Source of the DNA: Oceanobacillus sp. CFH 90083 | GTDB lineage: Bacteria; Bacillota; Bacilli; Bacillales; Amphibacillaceae | DNA length: 64,000 nt | NCBI RefSeq assembly: GCF_009389585.1 | Contig: NZ_VIYG01000011.1 | Location: 62,001-126,000 of the forward strand | Direction of reading: 5' to 3' | Part shown: positions 24,859-34,864 of the stretch, one piece after another | Position numbering within the stretch: position 1 is the first letter of the stretch | Layout: each line of letters begins with the position of its first letter | Notes under the pieces: generated by a model | The model's database searches: none | Told to the model about the DNA's origin: nothing | Seen by the model: only the letters and a program-made list of their open reading frames with translations | Program-made: the position numbers and the translations under genes

Positions 24859-25298
24859 TATTCATTCTCCTCTTCATTTTTAATTTCTTCCTCATCTACC
24901 TTAAACTGATCGCAAAGGTAATCATAAATTTCGCTTTTTGTTCCGCCATACTCCTCTTCTTCAAATTTCCTAAGCACAGGTTTCATTGCACGAATCATTT
25001 CATAATTATCTCCCCCTTCAATGACAACAACTTCCTCGGACAATTCATTAACATCTTCTAGTAGTGATGTTTGGTCGGCTACTTGGTATTGGTCATCTTT
25101 AACAACCGGCTCTCCTGCATCATCCTTATCTGCGTGTTCTTTAAGGATTTCCTCACGATCATTGAGATATGATTTATATTTTCCTTCAAGAATACTAATA
25201 AGTTGCCTTCTCATTCGAGACTGTTTTCGGTTTAGTTCTAATTCACGTAAAAAATCAATCGAACCAATTATTTTTCCCTTTTGAATCTCTACTTTCAT
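24858..25298 (-). CDS. DUF1617-like phage protein
   Basis: A 146-residue acidic helical protein beginning MKVEIQKGKIIGSIDFLREL, with an N-terminal stretch rich in Arg/Lys (KQSRMRRQLISILE) and a strongly acidic tail. This resembles DUF1617, a phage protein encoded right after the tail fibre in several Gram-positive siphophages. The start overlaps the stop of the large tail protein (TAATG). Its function is unknown, probably tail assembly. Confidence 0.65.
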   Translation of the reverse strand: MKVEIQKGKIIGSIDFLRELELNRKQSRMRRQLISILEGKYKSYLNDREEILKEHADKDDAGEPVVKDDQYQVADQTSLLEDVNELSEEVVVIEGGDNYEMIRAMKPVLRKFEEEEYGGTKSEIYDYLCDQFKVDEEEIKNEEENE

Positions 25299-28200
25299 TA
25301 CTCTGATACCTCCAGTTTGTGTAATCGTTGCTCTAATTTAGCAACCTTAAATACTAATTCTTCTTTTTCTTTTCTAAGCTTGAGAATTTCATTGTCCACC
25401 TTTGTGTCTAAATTACCTACTTTTGTGTCCAGCTCTTGGATAGCCTTGATTGTAGGTATTGTAAATTGTTCATATTTAACTCCGTAGTATCCGTCTTCAT
25501 CAAGCGTTAAAATGGAGTGCTTGGTGTGTTCCATCCCGTAAGCCTCTAGCACAGGGAGTAATTGTTGAGCGATAATTCCTAACTGTATCGGTTTATATCC
25601 TAGTGCATTGCTGGCTCTCTTAAAATTAAATAATTTAGTATCCACACGTTTTATAAAGTCTAACCCTAATGGATTAACTCTGATATTCTCCTTCAACCTT
25701 TCATCAGAACTTACGTTAGGAGGATTAGATAAATAAAGCTCCTGGAATCTCCAACTTGGTCTACCCAAAGCGTGGTTTTCCGATGAATGCGTTCCTCTAA
25801 AATGCATAAGTCCATTAGTATAAGTTAATTCTGCTGTGAATCCTCTTTGGCTATAACCACTCACTCCACTCCGTAACCTAATAGTCCCTGTAGAGCTGTA
25901 TAAAGTTTTCGTATATACTCCTTCCAGCTCTTGGTTTTGATCACCTAAATAGTAATTATAATCATTACTACTGAGACCCCTCATGACTTTGCGAGTGCCT
26001 TGTATTTGAAACGTGAAACCATAATCAAAACCAACTGCAACATTCCTTACATCGAACCGGTGACCAATAACACTATTACCTATACCATCTTCCCAATATC
26101 TTTGCATCCTGTTCGCTATAAACCCTGAAAAATTAGAGCTATCTGTTGCTGATAGGTGGTTAGTGCTTGTCGTACCCAAATACGCAAGCGGAAAAGTATT
26201 ATTTATAGACCTCCCTACACCTAATCCAGCAGCACCATTGACACCGTTATTAAAATATAATCGGTTACCAGCATTCATAAACTGTATATCGGCTCCACTA
26301 CTAAGACGAAATTCCGTATTTTGCATGATTAATAAACCTGTATTAAGGCTTAAGTCCATATTATTATTACTACTACGCAATCTACCTGCCGTAACTGTGC
26401 CTAGATTAGCTGTTATTGCCGACAAACTCGCCGCACTAATCTTATCAGCATTAACACTCGCAATTTTCGCATTTGTTATAGCTGCATTCTCAATCTGTGC
26501 TGTGCCAACAACAGCTGTGCCTAGCTTGGCTTTCGTTATGGCAGCGTTTTGGATAGCAGCAGTACCTACCGCAGCACTTGCGATTTTAGCACTAGTAATA
26601 GCCGCATTGGCAATATTGGCTGATGCAATAACTGCGTTGTCAATGGTTGTTTGCCCAGTAATACGTACCTTGTTTCCTGCGATTAAAATACCGCTAGTAT
26701 CTACGTTTATTTGATTGATAACGTCGCCCTTAGTAACTCGTAGATTTATGGCATCAGAGAGTTGACTAAATTGTGATTGGGTTGCTATGTCTTCGTAAGC
26801 TGGCGACCAATCAGTAAGTTTGTTTCCTTCAGCAACTTTAACCTCACGTAATACAAATCCCGCACCCTCCGGTCTATCATTTATCGCAAGCAATAAACTT
26901 GCACCTGCAATATCTTCATTATGGCTAAAGGTGAACCATACACGCAAACCATCTCCAGAGATATCACCTTCAAATCCCGAACTGTTTTGCATACTTACAT
27001 TAGGCAACCTCTTAACAGTTGTTAACGAATCGCTGCTTTGCTGTAAATAAAGATAGTTTAAAGTATATCCACTATTGCTCCTGCTCCGGATTATAAAACT
27101 GCAAATATAAGTTTTATCAGCTTTCATATCAAAAACTGGTGTTCTTATACCTACTTGGTTATTTGCCGAGGTTCTACGGACCCAAATCCATTGATGTCCT
27201 AAAAAATTGGTGATCTCAGAAATATTATTTCCCCAAGGAAACCATCCATCTAGAGTATCTCCTTTGCTATTAATGATGAGGTTTCGATCAGCAATTTCCA
27301 ATCCATCCAGATCATCACGAACACCTTTGATAGTGCTCTGTAGGCTAGATGCAGTTTGCGTCAATTGAGACTGAGAAGCATACCATCCATCAGCTTGATT
27401 ACGTGTAATCTTGGTATCTACAACACCGGCAAGCTGCGTAACAATGGAGCTGTCTACCTTATTATTAACCTGCGTTTGCAACCCCTGCGCGGTCTGCGTA
27501 AGACTGGATTGAGTTGCATAACGCCCATCAGCATCCATCTCTGATATTTTGCTAGATAAAGATTGCGATGTTTGTTGCACAAAACTATTGTAGGTAGTTT
27601 CATCGACCTTCTTTGAAACCTCTGCGGTTATAGAATCCATTGTCTGCGTGATTTCGGAAAATTTAACGCCTGTAATAAGGTCTTGTGAAGGCATTCCCCA
27701 CGGCGTTGCTGTATCACCTTTTTCAAGCTGCACCCTTGCTTCGTAAAACTCAGTTATTGTTGCAGGTATTGCTAACAGAACAGTGTGGATTTCTCTATTT
27801 CTTTTAATGGTCACAGGTTGGCTCATGGCACTAAATGTACCATTTTCAAATGTAGCGTCAGGGTAAAATATTGTATAATTTATATCCCATACCCCGTGGT
27901 AGTCACTGTTATGAATCGACACCGTGACTCTATCAGTATTTAATTCCTCTGCGCCGGTATATACTCCATCGCCTACTACGGCTGTATTTTTATCTATCAA
28001 TAGGTTATTGGCATTAACCGGAATCTGGTCTACTCCCCACTGCACCTCAGCAATCCGACTCTGTAAGCTGTTACTTGTCTGTGTAAGCTGGGACTGCGTA
28101 GCAAACTTATTATTGGCATCTACCGTATTCATTTTATTTGTGAGTGCTTCTTTTGTCGCCGTAATTTCTGTACTATGCCCGTCTACTGTATTTTCTATAG

Positions 28201-29986
28201 CCTTTGCTAAATCCTCGGTAGCTTCTGCAATTCCTTTTGCAATGGAAGCCTCGTCACTTGCAACAGTAGCTTCATCAAACGCCTCCTGCGCACCTCTCAC
28301 AGCTTTTGTGGCATTTTCTGTTGCAATGTTAGCATTAGCTACAGCCTCATTAGCTCGGTTGCGTGCCTCATCTAGTTCGTCTGTTATCTCTTTTTCTAAT
28401 TCTTCCTTAGACACGCTGCCTTCTGCTAAGATTTTCGCTTCCTTAGATAGCTCTCTCAATTCTTCAGCAATATCCTCGCCGAAAAGAATATCATCGCTAA
28501 TAACCCGGTGAGTTGTTCCACGAACCTGTACACTCCAATCCGATGGTGTGCCATGATAATTAACCGCTCTAACCCGATAATACCAAACCTCATCTGTGCC
28601 CACAGTATGAGCAAATGCACTAACTTTACCACGCCATAACAAATGCTGGCTATCTGGTACAAAATCCTCTGTACGACTACCATATACTTCATAGTGCTTG
28701 ATAAAAAGTTCATCAGCATAATCCCAGTACAATTGAATAACCTCAATACCACCATAAATTTCTATATTAACTGGTCTGCTTGGTTTACGATTAGGGTAGC
28801 TACCTTCATCAATCCTGGCACTAGGAGGACGATTTTTAATCCTCTCCACTTCTCGCTCCAAATCGGCAAGCCTGTTATCACCAAGATCCAGAAACTGCCC
28901 CATCTCCACAACCATCGTACCCTCGATGTCCATCAAGTCATATTCCATGGCTATGACACGGGCTTGTATTTCGATCGGTCTGGTAAACTTGCGGTCTATC
29001 GCTTGGCAGGTATCTCCTAAGCTGACTTTTTCATTAAATAATTCTACTGATAAGCGATAGTTAACCTCTGGCTGGATAGCCTTTTGCAGAGCTTCCCAAC
29101 TCGCATGAAGTAATGATTCCTCATCCTCGTAATCTTGGTTAGAAAATACAGCAAAGCGATGTTTCCTTCCATTTTCATATCCGTATACAGCTAACGCTTC
29201 AGGGTCACCAACCCACTTCTGACCTTTAGGCTTATCTACGGGATCGCCATTGGATTTTTTCCATTCAACATTGCGAAAATCAATATACCTTGTATATCCG
29301 TCTTCATCATCTTCTGTGTCGAGACTGGCTCCCTGCCCATATAAAGCAGTCTTTGGATAGCTAAGCACCGTACGACCGATTTCCGTGGTATTGTGGTCAA
29401 TTTCAAATCTCTGCCCTTGCTCCATTCCTAATCGCTGAATAATCTTAACATAGCAGCCTGTAATCTTGTTAGTAGCTTCATCAAGCTCTACAACGTCTTT
29501 AAGCTCTCCACCCCAAACTTCAACCGTCTTCCATACTGCTTCCGATCCGGATATATAGTAGAAACTGGTGGTTGCTCTGCCTAATTCAACTTCAACTCTA
29601 GATTGCCAACGTGTCCCTTGTAATGCTGCGGTTAAGGCAACATCAGCAGTTTGCTCCATAAAACGCCTTTCCACAACAATATGATCATTCAATTCAGCTA
29701 AAAATGCAGGCTCACATGTTGCTATAGTTATTGGACCATCTATATCATTGCTATCGTCCACTTCTTTAATCGTCATCAAGCGCCAATCGCCTTCATGATC
29801 TTTAAAGACAACTTTATTTTCTTCTTTAACATGCTTAGCTATAGCTCGATTCGCTTCAACGGTAAAAGAAAAAGGCTCTGCCGGTACGCTGTTTATCTCA
29901 ATACGATAATGCGTTTCGACAAGCCCTGTATCTTCTGATATGATCGTTAGTGGTTGTTCATGCTGACTAAAAATATATAATTCCAT
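25298..29986 (-). CDS. large tail spike/fibre protein (prophage tail domain + S74 chaperone)
   Basis: A 1562-residue protein. Residues 1 to about 390 form the prophage-tail (Tal/gp18-like) baseplate domain. A fibronectin-III-like segment (about 410-490, PVNIEIYGGIEVIQLYW) and an Ala/Glu-rich coiled coil (about 500-620) follow. Then come four diverged repeats of the form (A)TQSQLTQT..LQS (about 625-1080) and a run of short AAITNAKI-like repeats (about 1100-1180) that should make a trimeric stalk. The C-terminus has the intramolecular chaperone/peptidase S74 motif SSDERLKENI with the Ser-Lys pair (about 1427 onward), which cleaves itself off after folding. It is the likely receptor-binding determinant of the particle. 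The Dit gene lies upstream. Confidence 0.88.
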   Translation of the reverse strand: MELYIFSQHEQPLTIISEDTGLVETHYRIEINSVPAEPFSFTVEANRAIAKHVKEENKVVFKDHEGDWRLMTIKEVDDSNDIDGPITIATCEPAFLAELNDHIVVERRFMEQTADVALTAALQGTRWQSRVEVELGRATTSFYYISGSEAVWKTVEVWGGELKDVVELDEATNKITGCYVKIIQRLGMEQGQRFEIDHNTTEIGRTVLSYPKTALYGQGASLDTEDDEDGYTRYIDFRNVEWKKSNGDPVDKPKGQKWVGDPEALAVYGYENGRKHRFAVFSNQDYEDEESLLHASWEALQKAIQPEVNYRLSVELFNEKVSLGDTCQAIDRKFTRPIEIQARVIAMEYDLMDIEGTMVVEMGQFLDLGDNRLADLEREVERIKNRPPSARIDEGSYPNRKPSRPVNIEIYGGIEVIQLYWDYADELFIKHYEVYGSRTEDFVPDSQHLLWRGKVSAFAHTVGTDEVWYYRVRAVNYHGTPSDWSVQVRGTTHRVISDDILFGEDIAEELRELSKEAKILAEGSVSKEELEKEITDELDEARNRANEAVANANIATENATKAVRGAQEAFDEATVASDEASIAKGIAEATEDLAKAIENTVDGHSTEITATKEALTNKMNTVDANNKFATQSQLTQTSNSLQSRIAEVQWGVDQIPVNANNLLIDKNTAVVGDGVYTGAEELNTDRVTVSIHNSDYHGVWDINYTIFYPDATFENGTFSAMSQPVTIKRNREIHTVLLAIPATITEFYEARVQLEKGDTATPWGMPSQDLITGVKFSEITQTMDSITAEVSKKVDETTYNSFVQQTSQSLSSKISEMDADGRYATQSSLTQTAQGLQTQVNNKVDSSIVTQLAGVVDTKITRNQADGWYASQSQLTQTASSLQSTIKGVRDDLDGLEIADRNLIINSKGDTLDGWFPWGNNISEITNFLGHQWIWVRRTSANNQVGIRTPVFDMKADKTYICSFIIRSRSNSGYTLNYLYLQQSSDSLTTVKRLPNVSMQNSSGFEGDISGDGLRVWFTFSHNEDIAGASLLLAINDRPEGAGFVLREVKVAEGNKLTDWSPAYEDIATQSQFSQLSDAINLRVTKGDVINQINVDTSGILIAGNKVRITGQTTIDNAVIASANIANAAITSAKIASAAVGTAAIQNAAITKAKLGTAVVGTAQIENAAITNAKIASVNADKISAASLSAITANLGTVTAGRLRSSNNNMDLSLNTGLLIMQNTEFRLSSGADIQFMNAGNRLYFNNGVNGAAGLGVGRSINNTFPLAYLGTTSTNHLSATDSSNFSGFIANRMQRYWEDGIGNSVIGHRFDVRNVAVGFDYGFTFQIQGTRKVMRGLSSNDYNYYLGDQNQELEGVYTKTLYSSTGTIRLRSGVSGYSQRGFTAELTYTNGLMHFRGTHSSENHALGRPSWRFQELYLSNPPNVSSDERLKENIRVNPLGLDFIKRVDTKLFNFKRASNALGYKPIQLGIIAQQLLPVLEAYGMEHTKHSILTLDEDGYYGVKYEQFTIPTIKAIQELDTKVGNLDTKVDNEILKLRKEKEELVFKVAKLEQRLHKLEVSE

Positions 29987-30167
29987 TGACTTCCTCCTCC
30001 CTAAATTTTTCCTTATAAGCTCTAATTTATTTTACTTCAAAGTTTCGTAGCATATTCTTTTTATAGTAATCAATAGATGCCTTACAAAACAAATGAATTA
30101 AATATAAACCATACATCATAATCTCATCATGAAATAATTATTAAATATTATTATTTTTGAAATTTTA

Positions 30168-30866
30168 TCAAAAATACCTTTCATCATACTTCAAAGTACA
30201 ATTATGACTGGCTCTTACCTGTAAATCCCCCGGACTCAATAACTCATAATTTGTTTTAAGCCTAATAGCATGCCTTAAATCTCTGCCATTAAGCCAAACT
30301 TCTCTACCCTCGTATTTGATAGTCAGACGATCACCTTCAATAAACTCATAACCAAGCAGAAGATAAAGTCCCTGATTTGTAATCAGCTCAAATTCATGTG
30401 TATTACTGATAAATACCGTTTCAACAGTCCATGGCGCTTTGTCTTGACCTGAAATAGTATGATTTGCATTAGAAGAACTTATATTAATAGCCTTTTCTTC
30501 CCCAACCCGACGCCCATCAGGAAGATAAAAATTAATTTCACCAGTAGCACTATATGGACGTTCATCCAGCTCCATTGATTCATAATAGGCAAGATAATAG
30601 CGGTTAGGCATATCTTTAAAGCCCAGCTTTTTAGGTTCTTCGTGAATAAGCCAATCGGACAATTCCTCCTTTAATTCCTCAATACGTTTATTTGGACTAC
30701 TAATTTTGATAGGTACCGTAAATGTAAACTCCGTAAACCGTCTCCTGTTAACACGACTGCCACCGTTGGAATAATCAGACGTATCAAATTCTATCGGTGG
30801 AGAGGGAGGCCGGAATAATTCCTGCCTTACCCGAATATAATCTTTGCTTTCTCCATTGAAAATCAT
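30168..30866 (-). CDS. distal tail protein (Dit, Sipho_tail family)
   Basis: A 232-residue protein of the siphophage distal tail family. The N-terminus MIFNGESKDYIRVRQELFRPP and the central beta-rich part with FTEFTFTVPIKI and PNRYYLAYYESMELDERP are typical of Dit. The C-terminal galectin-like part is present. Dit forms the ring joining tail tube and baseplate. Its ATG overlaps the tape-measure stop as ATGA. About 180 AT-rich bases separate it from the large tail protein, an unusually long gap for this gene pair. Confidence 0.8.
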   Translation of the reverse strand: MIFNGESKDYIRVRQELFRPPSPPIEFDTSDYSNGGSRVNRRRFTEFTFTVPIKISSPNKRIEELKEELSDWLIHEEPKKLGFKDMPNRYYLAYYESMELDERPYSATGEINFYLPDGRRVGEEKAINISSSNANHTISGQDKAPWTVETVFISNTHEFELITNQGLYLLLGYEFIEGDRLTIKYEGREVWLNGRDLRHAIRLKTNYELLSPGDLQVRASHNCTLKYDERYF

Positions 30867-33800
30867 GCCATCCCTCCTCTCGGTCTATGTTGTTTGCGAT
30901 TACTCTGCCTAGCTTGTAAGTGCGTAATATCATCAACGATTTCTCTGGCAATTTTCTTTGATCCAACATAAATATCCAGAATAACCGGCTGCTTGCTTTC
31001 TTCCGCATTTTTGTTGACCAGCCATTTTCTATTCTCATCAATTACTTGCGTAGCTGATGCTTGAGTCGATAGATTGCCAAGGGATACAGTTGCTCCTCTC
31101 AACCGGTTGGTAATTTCAGGGTTCATTTCATCAGCTAAATCATCTGTTAATGAACGCATTTCCCGTAAAGGCTTACTGCTTCCCTGTTTAATATTTTTAG
31201 CAAGGGAGTTCGTAATACCAGGATACATAATATCCCTTAGTGCACCCTCTTTTGCAGGAGAGAATGGAAGGAAATCACGTATCTTTTGGGCTACATTTCC
31301 AATAGCACCCTTTACTTTTTCAACATTGTCCTTAATACCATCAGCTATACTACCAACGATATTTTTTCCGGCATTAAAGAAATCCGTTGTTTTTTCCTTA
31401 ATACCTTCAATTCCTTCTCCAATTATACTTTTAGCGGCATTAAATATATCCTTCCCTTTTTCAATAATTCCACTTGCTAAATCCTTTACCAGTCCCCAGC
31501 CCGCAGATACAACATCGCTAATCATTTGTGTAATTCCATCTATCAAGGAAATGATCAATTGTATTCCGGCATTTAACAGCTCTGGAAGCATTTCAATAAT
31601 AGCTCCAGCTAATTGAAGTATTAATTGCATACCAGCACTTAACAATTCTGGAACAATGGAAATGATTCCTTGTATTAAGGCCATCAATATTTGTATTCCG
31701 GCATTTATCAATTCCGGAAGTAAGCCGATGAAGGCATTTACCAGCTCCAGCAATAACTGAATACCTGCATTTATCAATTGAGGGACAATACTTACGATTC
31801 CATCTATTAAAGCAAATAGAATTTGAATTCCGGCATTTAATAATTCAGGTAAAAGTCCAATAATTGCCTGAACTAATGCCAGGATAATGTTTATTCCAGC
31901 CTCGATTAATTGTGGAATAATCTGCACTATACCATTAATTAAGGCCATTAGGATCTGCATCCCTGCATCTAAAATTACTGGTAGGTTAGTTATAACAGCT
32001 TCTACCAAAGCCATTATTATCGTGATTGCCGCCTCGATTAATGCGGGTATCAAGGTGATTATCCCGTCAATTAAAGCTGTTAATATCTGTATACCAGCTT
32101 CAATAATTAATGGCAGATTTTCTATTAAAGTCCCCACAATAGTCATCAATAAAAGAAGAACGACCTCTATCACCAGCGGTAATACCGTTATAATGGTATC
32201 GATTAGAGTCATAATAATGGTTAAATAAGTCTCTATTAACATTGGCAATGCCGTAACAAACGCCTCTATTAATGTGGTTATAATCACCATACCTATTTCC
32301 AGAATCAACGGGATCATCGTCACAACTACTTCTAATAACGTTGTGAAAAGCTGTAACCACGTTTCTATTAGTAAAGGCAGCGCTAAAACGATTGCTCCTA
32401 TCAACGCAGATATAATCGTCATACCTATTTCCAGAATCAACGGAATCATCGTCACAACTACTCCTAATAAAGTTGTGAAAAGCTGTAACCACGTTTCTAT
32501 TAGTAAAGGCAATGCTATCACAATTGCTTCTATTAGTGTTGTTATAATCGTCATACCTATTTCCAGAATCAACGGAATCATCGTCACTACTACTTCTAAT
32601 AAAGTTGTGAAAAGCTGTAACCACGTGTCTATTAGTAAAGGCAGCGCTACAACGATTGCTTCTATCAACGTAGTTATAATCGTCATACCTATTTCCAGAA
32701 TCAACGGAATCATCGTCACTACTACTTCTAATAAAGTTGTGAAAAGCTGTAACCACGTTTCTATTAGTAAAGGCAGCGCTACAACGATTGCTTCTATCAA
32801 CGTAGATATAATCGTCATACCTATTTCCAGAATCAACGGGATCATCGTCACAACTACTTCTAATAGAGTTGTGAAAAGCTGTAACCACGTCTCTATCAGT
32901 AAAGGCAGTGCTGATACCAGACCAGTTATTAAATTTGTGATCACTTCCACACCGGTATTGATTAATTCAGGAAGATTTGCAGCAAAGGCATCAATGAATC
33001 CGACAATCATTTCCGTCCCTTTTTCTATAAAGGTAACCGCACTATCAGCCAGATTAGTTATCAAATTAGAGAGGTCCGCTGCAAAATTATTGACCACTTC
33101 CCCAATGGACATATCCCCTTTAAAAGCTGCAAGAATATCAGAAAAAATGGATGTTTGCGTAGCTAATAATGCAAACCCTTTGATGCCCCATCCAATTGGA
33201 CTTGCTAATCCGAATAATGCCGTTGTAATCGTAGTTAATGGACCAATAACCGCAGCAAGTACGCCGCCAATATTGATTCGCTCTCTTAATTCTGTAAAAA
33301 ATTCACCCACGGTTCTTGCTGTGTTACCTAACCATTCCATAGCAGCATTAAAACCATTTACGGTACCAGCAGCCATACTGGTTATTAATTCCTGCGTCCT
33401 GCCTGCCAGATTAGAAAATATTTCTCCAGTTGTTTCTGCTACAGTTCCAAGCCATTGGACAGACGTACTAAAAGCATCGAATGATGCATCATACATTTTT
33501 TTAGAAACATCAACGATTTGACTGCCAAGCATTTGCAGGCCTGGACCTAAGTTCATGACAGCATTTTTGATTGACTCCCAGGCGTTAATAAAGAAGTTGC
33601 GGAAATTCTCATTGGTTTTCCATAAATAAATGATGACCGCTGCTAATCCAACCACAGCACTAATAATTGCAATGATTGGATGCCTGGCGATGACGCCCCA
33701 AACAGCCTTTGCGGCGTTCCCCAATCCTTCCATTCCTTTTTTAAGTGTATTTAAAGTACCTTCTAAGGTTAATGAGCTTGCGGCTACTTGCTGGAACACA

Positions 33801-34672
33801 GTCACCGCCAAAGGACCAAAAGCGGTAATCATCTCCTGCATTTTGGGCAGCCCAACGCTTCCCAGCATCGAATCAATAGACCCGATAATCGCAGTAATAC
33901 CACGTACAGTTGCTGATTTCATGTTATCAATGGAATTCGTCCATGAAGATCCTGCGTCTTTGGCAGCTCCATCAATCGCTCCGAAATTTTCGGTCCCGTT
34001 CTTTAAGGCACCATTCATGACATCCATAAACCCATCTGCAGCGATTTCACCCTGCTGCATTTGTTTCGCAACTTCTTCCACGGATTGCCCTGTCGCATCT
34101 GCATAAATGTGCATAGCAGGAATCCCCGCTTCCGTAAGCTGGTTCATCGTGTCCATTTGTACTTTTCCATTATCCACCATCTTAGCCAAAGAATCCGTAA
34201 CCGTACTAAATGTTTTATTGGAGCCATCACCATAGTGACTGACCGCATCTCCCCAGGCAGCAATCGATTCCGTCGATTTGTTTACATCCATATTTGACTT
34301 CGCAAACCCCTGTACGGCCTTTGTTGCAACGTCAATTCCATAAGTTGTGCCGCTTATAACATTCTTCGTACTATCTAATGCGGTGTTCGCTTTCTCAGCA
34401 CTTCCAGTTATGGCTGTCATCGTTCGTTCAAATTGCTCCATCGTGCCTATTTCATCAAAAGCCGTTTTGACCGAATCCTTCAGCATATCAAATGCACCTG
34501 TTTTTTTCGCAATGTCAGAAACGGTTTTGACGATGTTACCTATACTGAGATTGGCCTTATCTCCACTTTTATCTATATCTTCCAATTTATTATTTATATT
34601 ATCCAGACCTTGAACAGCCTGTCCATCGTTTAATTTAACATCTATAACGACTTTTCCTTCGCTATTAGCCAT
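30863..34672 (-). CDS. tail tape measure protein
   Basis: A 1269-residue TP901/phage-tail-tape-measure protein. The N-terminal half has the conserved region around MTAITGSAEKANTALDS, GIDVATKAVQGFAKSN and TMNQLTEAGIPAMH. Several hydrophobic helices follow (about 270-360 and 460-500). From about residue 590 the protein becomes almost entirely hydrophobic helical repeats, first five near-identical 44-residue units, then shorter units of the L..AGI..L..LI.GI type. The last 200 residues carry the IRDFLPFSPAKEGALRDIM motif seen in many tape-measure C-termini. Its length sets tail length. Confidence 0.92.
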   Translation of the reverse strand: MANSEGKVVIDVKLNDGQAVQGLDNINNKLEDIDKSGDKANLSIGNIVKTVSDIAKKTGAFDMLKDSVKTAFDEIGTMEQFERTMTAITGSAEKANTALDSTKNVISGTTYGIDVATKAVQGFAKSNMDVNKSTESIAAWGDAVSHYGDGSNKTFSTVTDSLAKMVDNGKVQMDTMNQLTEAGIPAMHIYADATGQSVEEVAKQMQQGEIAADGFMDVMNGALKNGTENFGAIDGAAKDAGSSWTNSIDNMKSATVRGITAIIGSIDSMLGSVGLPKMQEMITAFGPLAVTVFQQVAASSLTLEGTLNTLKKGMEGLGNAAKAVWGVIARHPIIAIISAVVGLAAVIIYLWKTNENFRNFFINAWESIKNAVMNLGPGLQMLGSQIVDVSKKMYDASFDAFSTSVQWLGTVAETTGEIFSNLAGRTQELITSMAAGTVNGFNAAMEWLGNTARTVGEFFTELRERINIGGVLAAVIGPLTTITTALFGLASPIGWGIKGFALLATQTSIFSDILAAFKGDMSIGEVVNNFAADLSNLITNLADSAVTFIEKGTEMIVGFIDAFAANLPELINTGVEVITNLITGLVSALPLLIETWLQLFTTLLEVVVTMIPLILEIGMTIISTLIEAIVVALPLLIETWLQLFTTLLEVVVTMIPLILEIGMTIITTLIEAIVVALPLLIDTWLQLFTTLLEVVVTMIPLILEIGMTIITTLIEAIVIALPLLIETWLQLFTTLLGVVVTMIPLILEIGMTIISALIGAIVLALPLLIETWLQLFTTLLEVVVTMIPLILEIGMVIITTLIEAFVTALPMLIETYLTIIMTLIDTIITVLPLVIEVVLLLLMTIVGTLIENLPLIIEAGIQILTALIDGIITLIPALIEAAITIIMALVEAVITNLPVILDAGMQILMALINGIVQIIPQLIEAGINIILALVQAIIGLLPELLNAGIQILFALIDGIVSIVPQLINAGIQLLLELVNAFIGLLPELINAGIQILMALIQGIISIVPELLSAGMQLILQLAGAIIEMLPELLNAGIQLIISLIDGITQMISDVVSAGWGLVKDLASGIIEKGKDIFNAAKSIIGEGIEGIKEKTTDFFNAGKNIVGSIADGIKDNVEKVKGAIGNVAQKIRDFLPFSPAKEGALRDIMYPGITNSLAKNIKQGSSKPLREMRSLTDDLADEMNPEITNRLRGATVSLGNLSTQASATQVIDENRKWLVNKNAEESKQPVILDIYVGSKKIAREIVDDITHLQARQSNRKQHRPRGGMA
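32280..32920. repeat. tandem 132-bp repeats in the tape measure gene
   Basis: The marker ACCTATTTCCAGAATCAAC starts at 32291, 32423, 32555, 32687 and 32819, exactly 132 bases apart, followed by a partial unit. Each unit encodes 44 residues with ALPLLIETWLQLFTTLLEVV and similar text. The high identity indicates recent duplication or gene conversion. Confidence 0.92.
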
Positions 34673-34727
34673 TTACATACTTCACCCCCATACTTGAAGT
34701 TTTTAGCACAGGGGCTCAGAAGGCTCT

Positions 34728-34844
34728 CTAACGGTTATTTATGGTATTAACCGTTGCGCATCTCGGACACTTTATTTCGGCAATGCCCTTTATTTTTCCA
34801 ATTAATTTATTACAATTTTTACATCTTATTTCTTTTAGCTTCAA
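34728..34844 (-). CDS. Com-like small zinc-ribbon protein
   Basis: A 38-residue ORF, starting with TTG at 34844, that reads MKLKEIRCKNCNKLIGK and continues with IKCPRCATVNTINNR. The two CxxC pairs (Cys 8/11 and Cys 26/29) form a zinc ribbon like the phage Mu Com family, which binds nucleic acid and activates translation of the mom gene. Similar small Com-like genes occur in Gram-positive phage tail regions. It lies between the Gp15-like and tape-measure genes. No strong ribosome site is seen (GGTG upstream), so initiation may depend on coupling. No mom-like gene is in the window. Confidence 0.65.
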   Translation of the reverse strand: MKLKEIRCKNCNKLIGKIKGIAEIKCPRCATVNTINNR

Positions 34845-34864
34845 TTCAACACCGCCTTAAAAGC

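Noticed and set aside
25281-29020. Several plus-strand frames opposite the large tail protein
   Set aside because: Antisense shadows of a long gene with complete domain structure; no ribosome sites.
30001-30167. Small ORF (29 codons) between Dit and the large tail protein genes
   Set aside because: It has no ribosome site and no recognisable sequence; the stretch is simply AT-rich.
32100-33521. Long open frames on the plus and other minus frames over the tape measure repeats
   Set aside because: They arise from the repetitive low-stop composition of the tape measure gene; repeats in shadow frames without ribosome sites.
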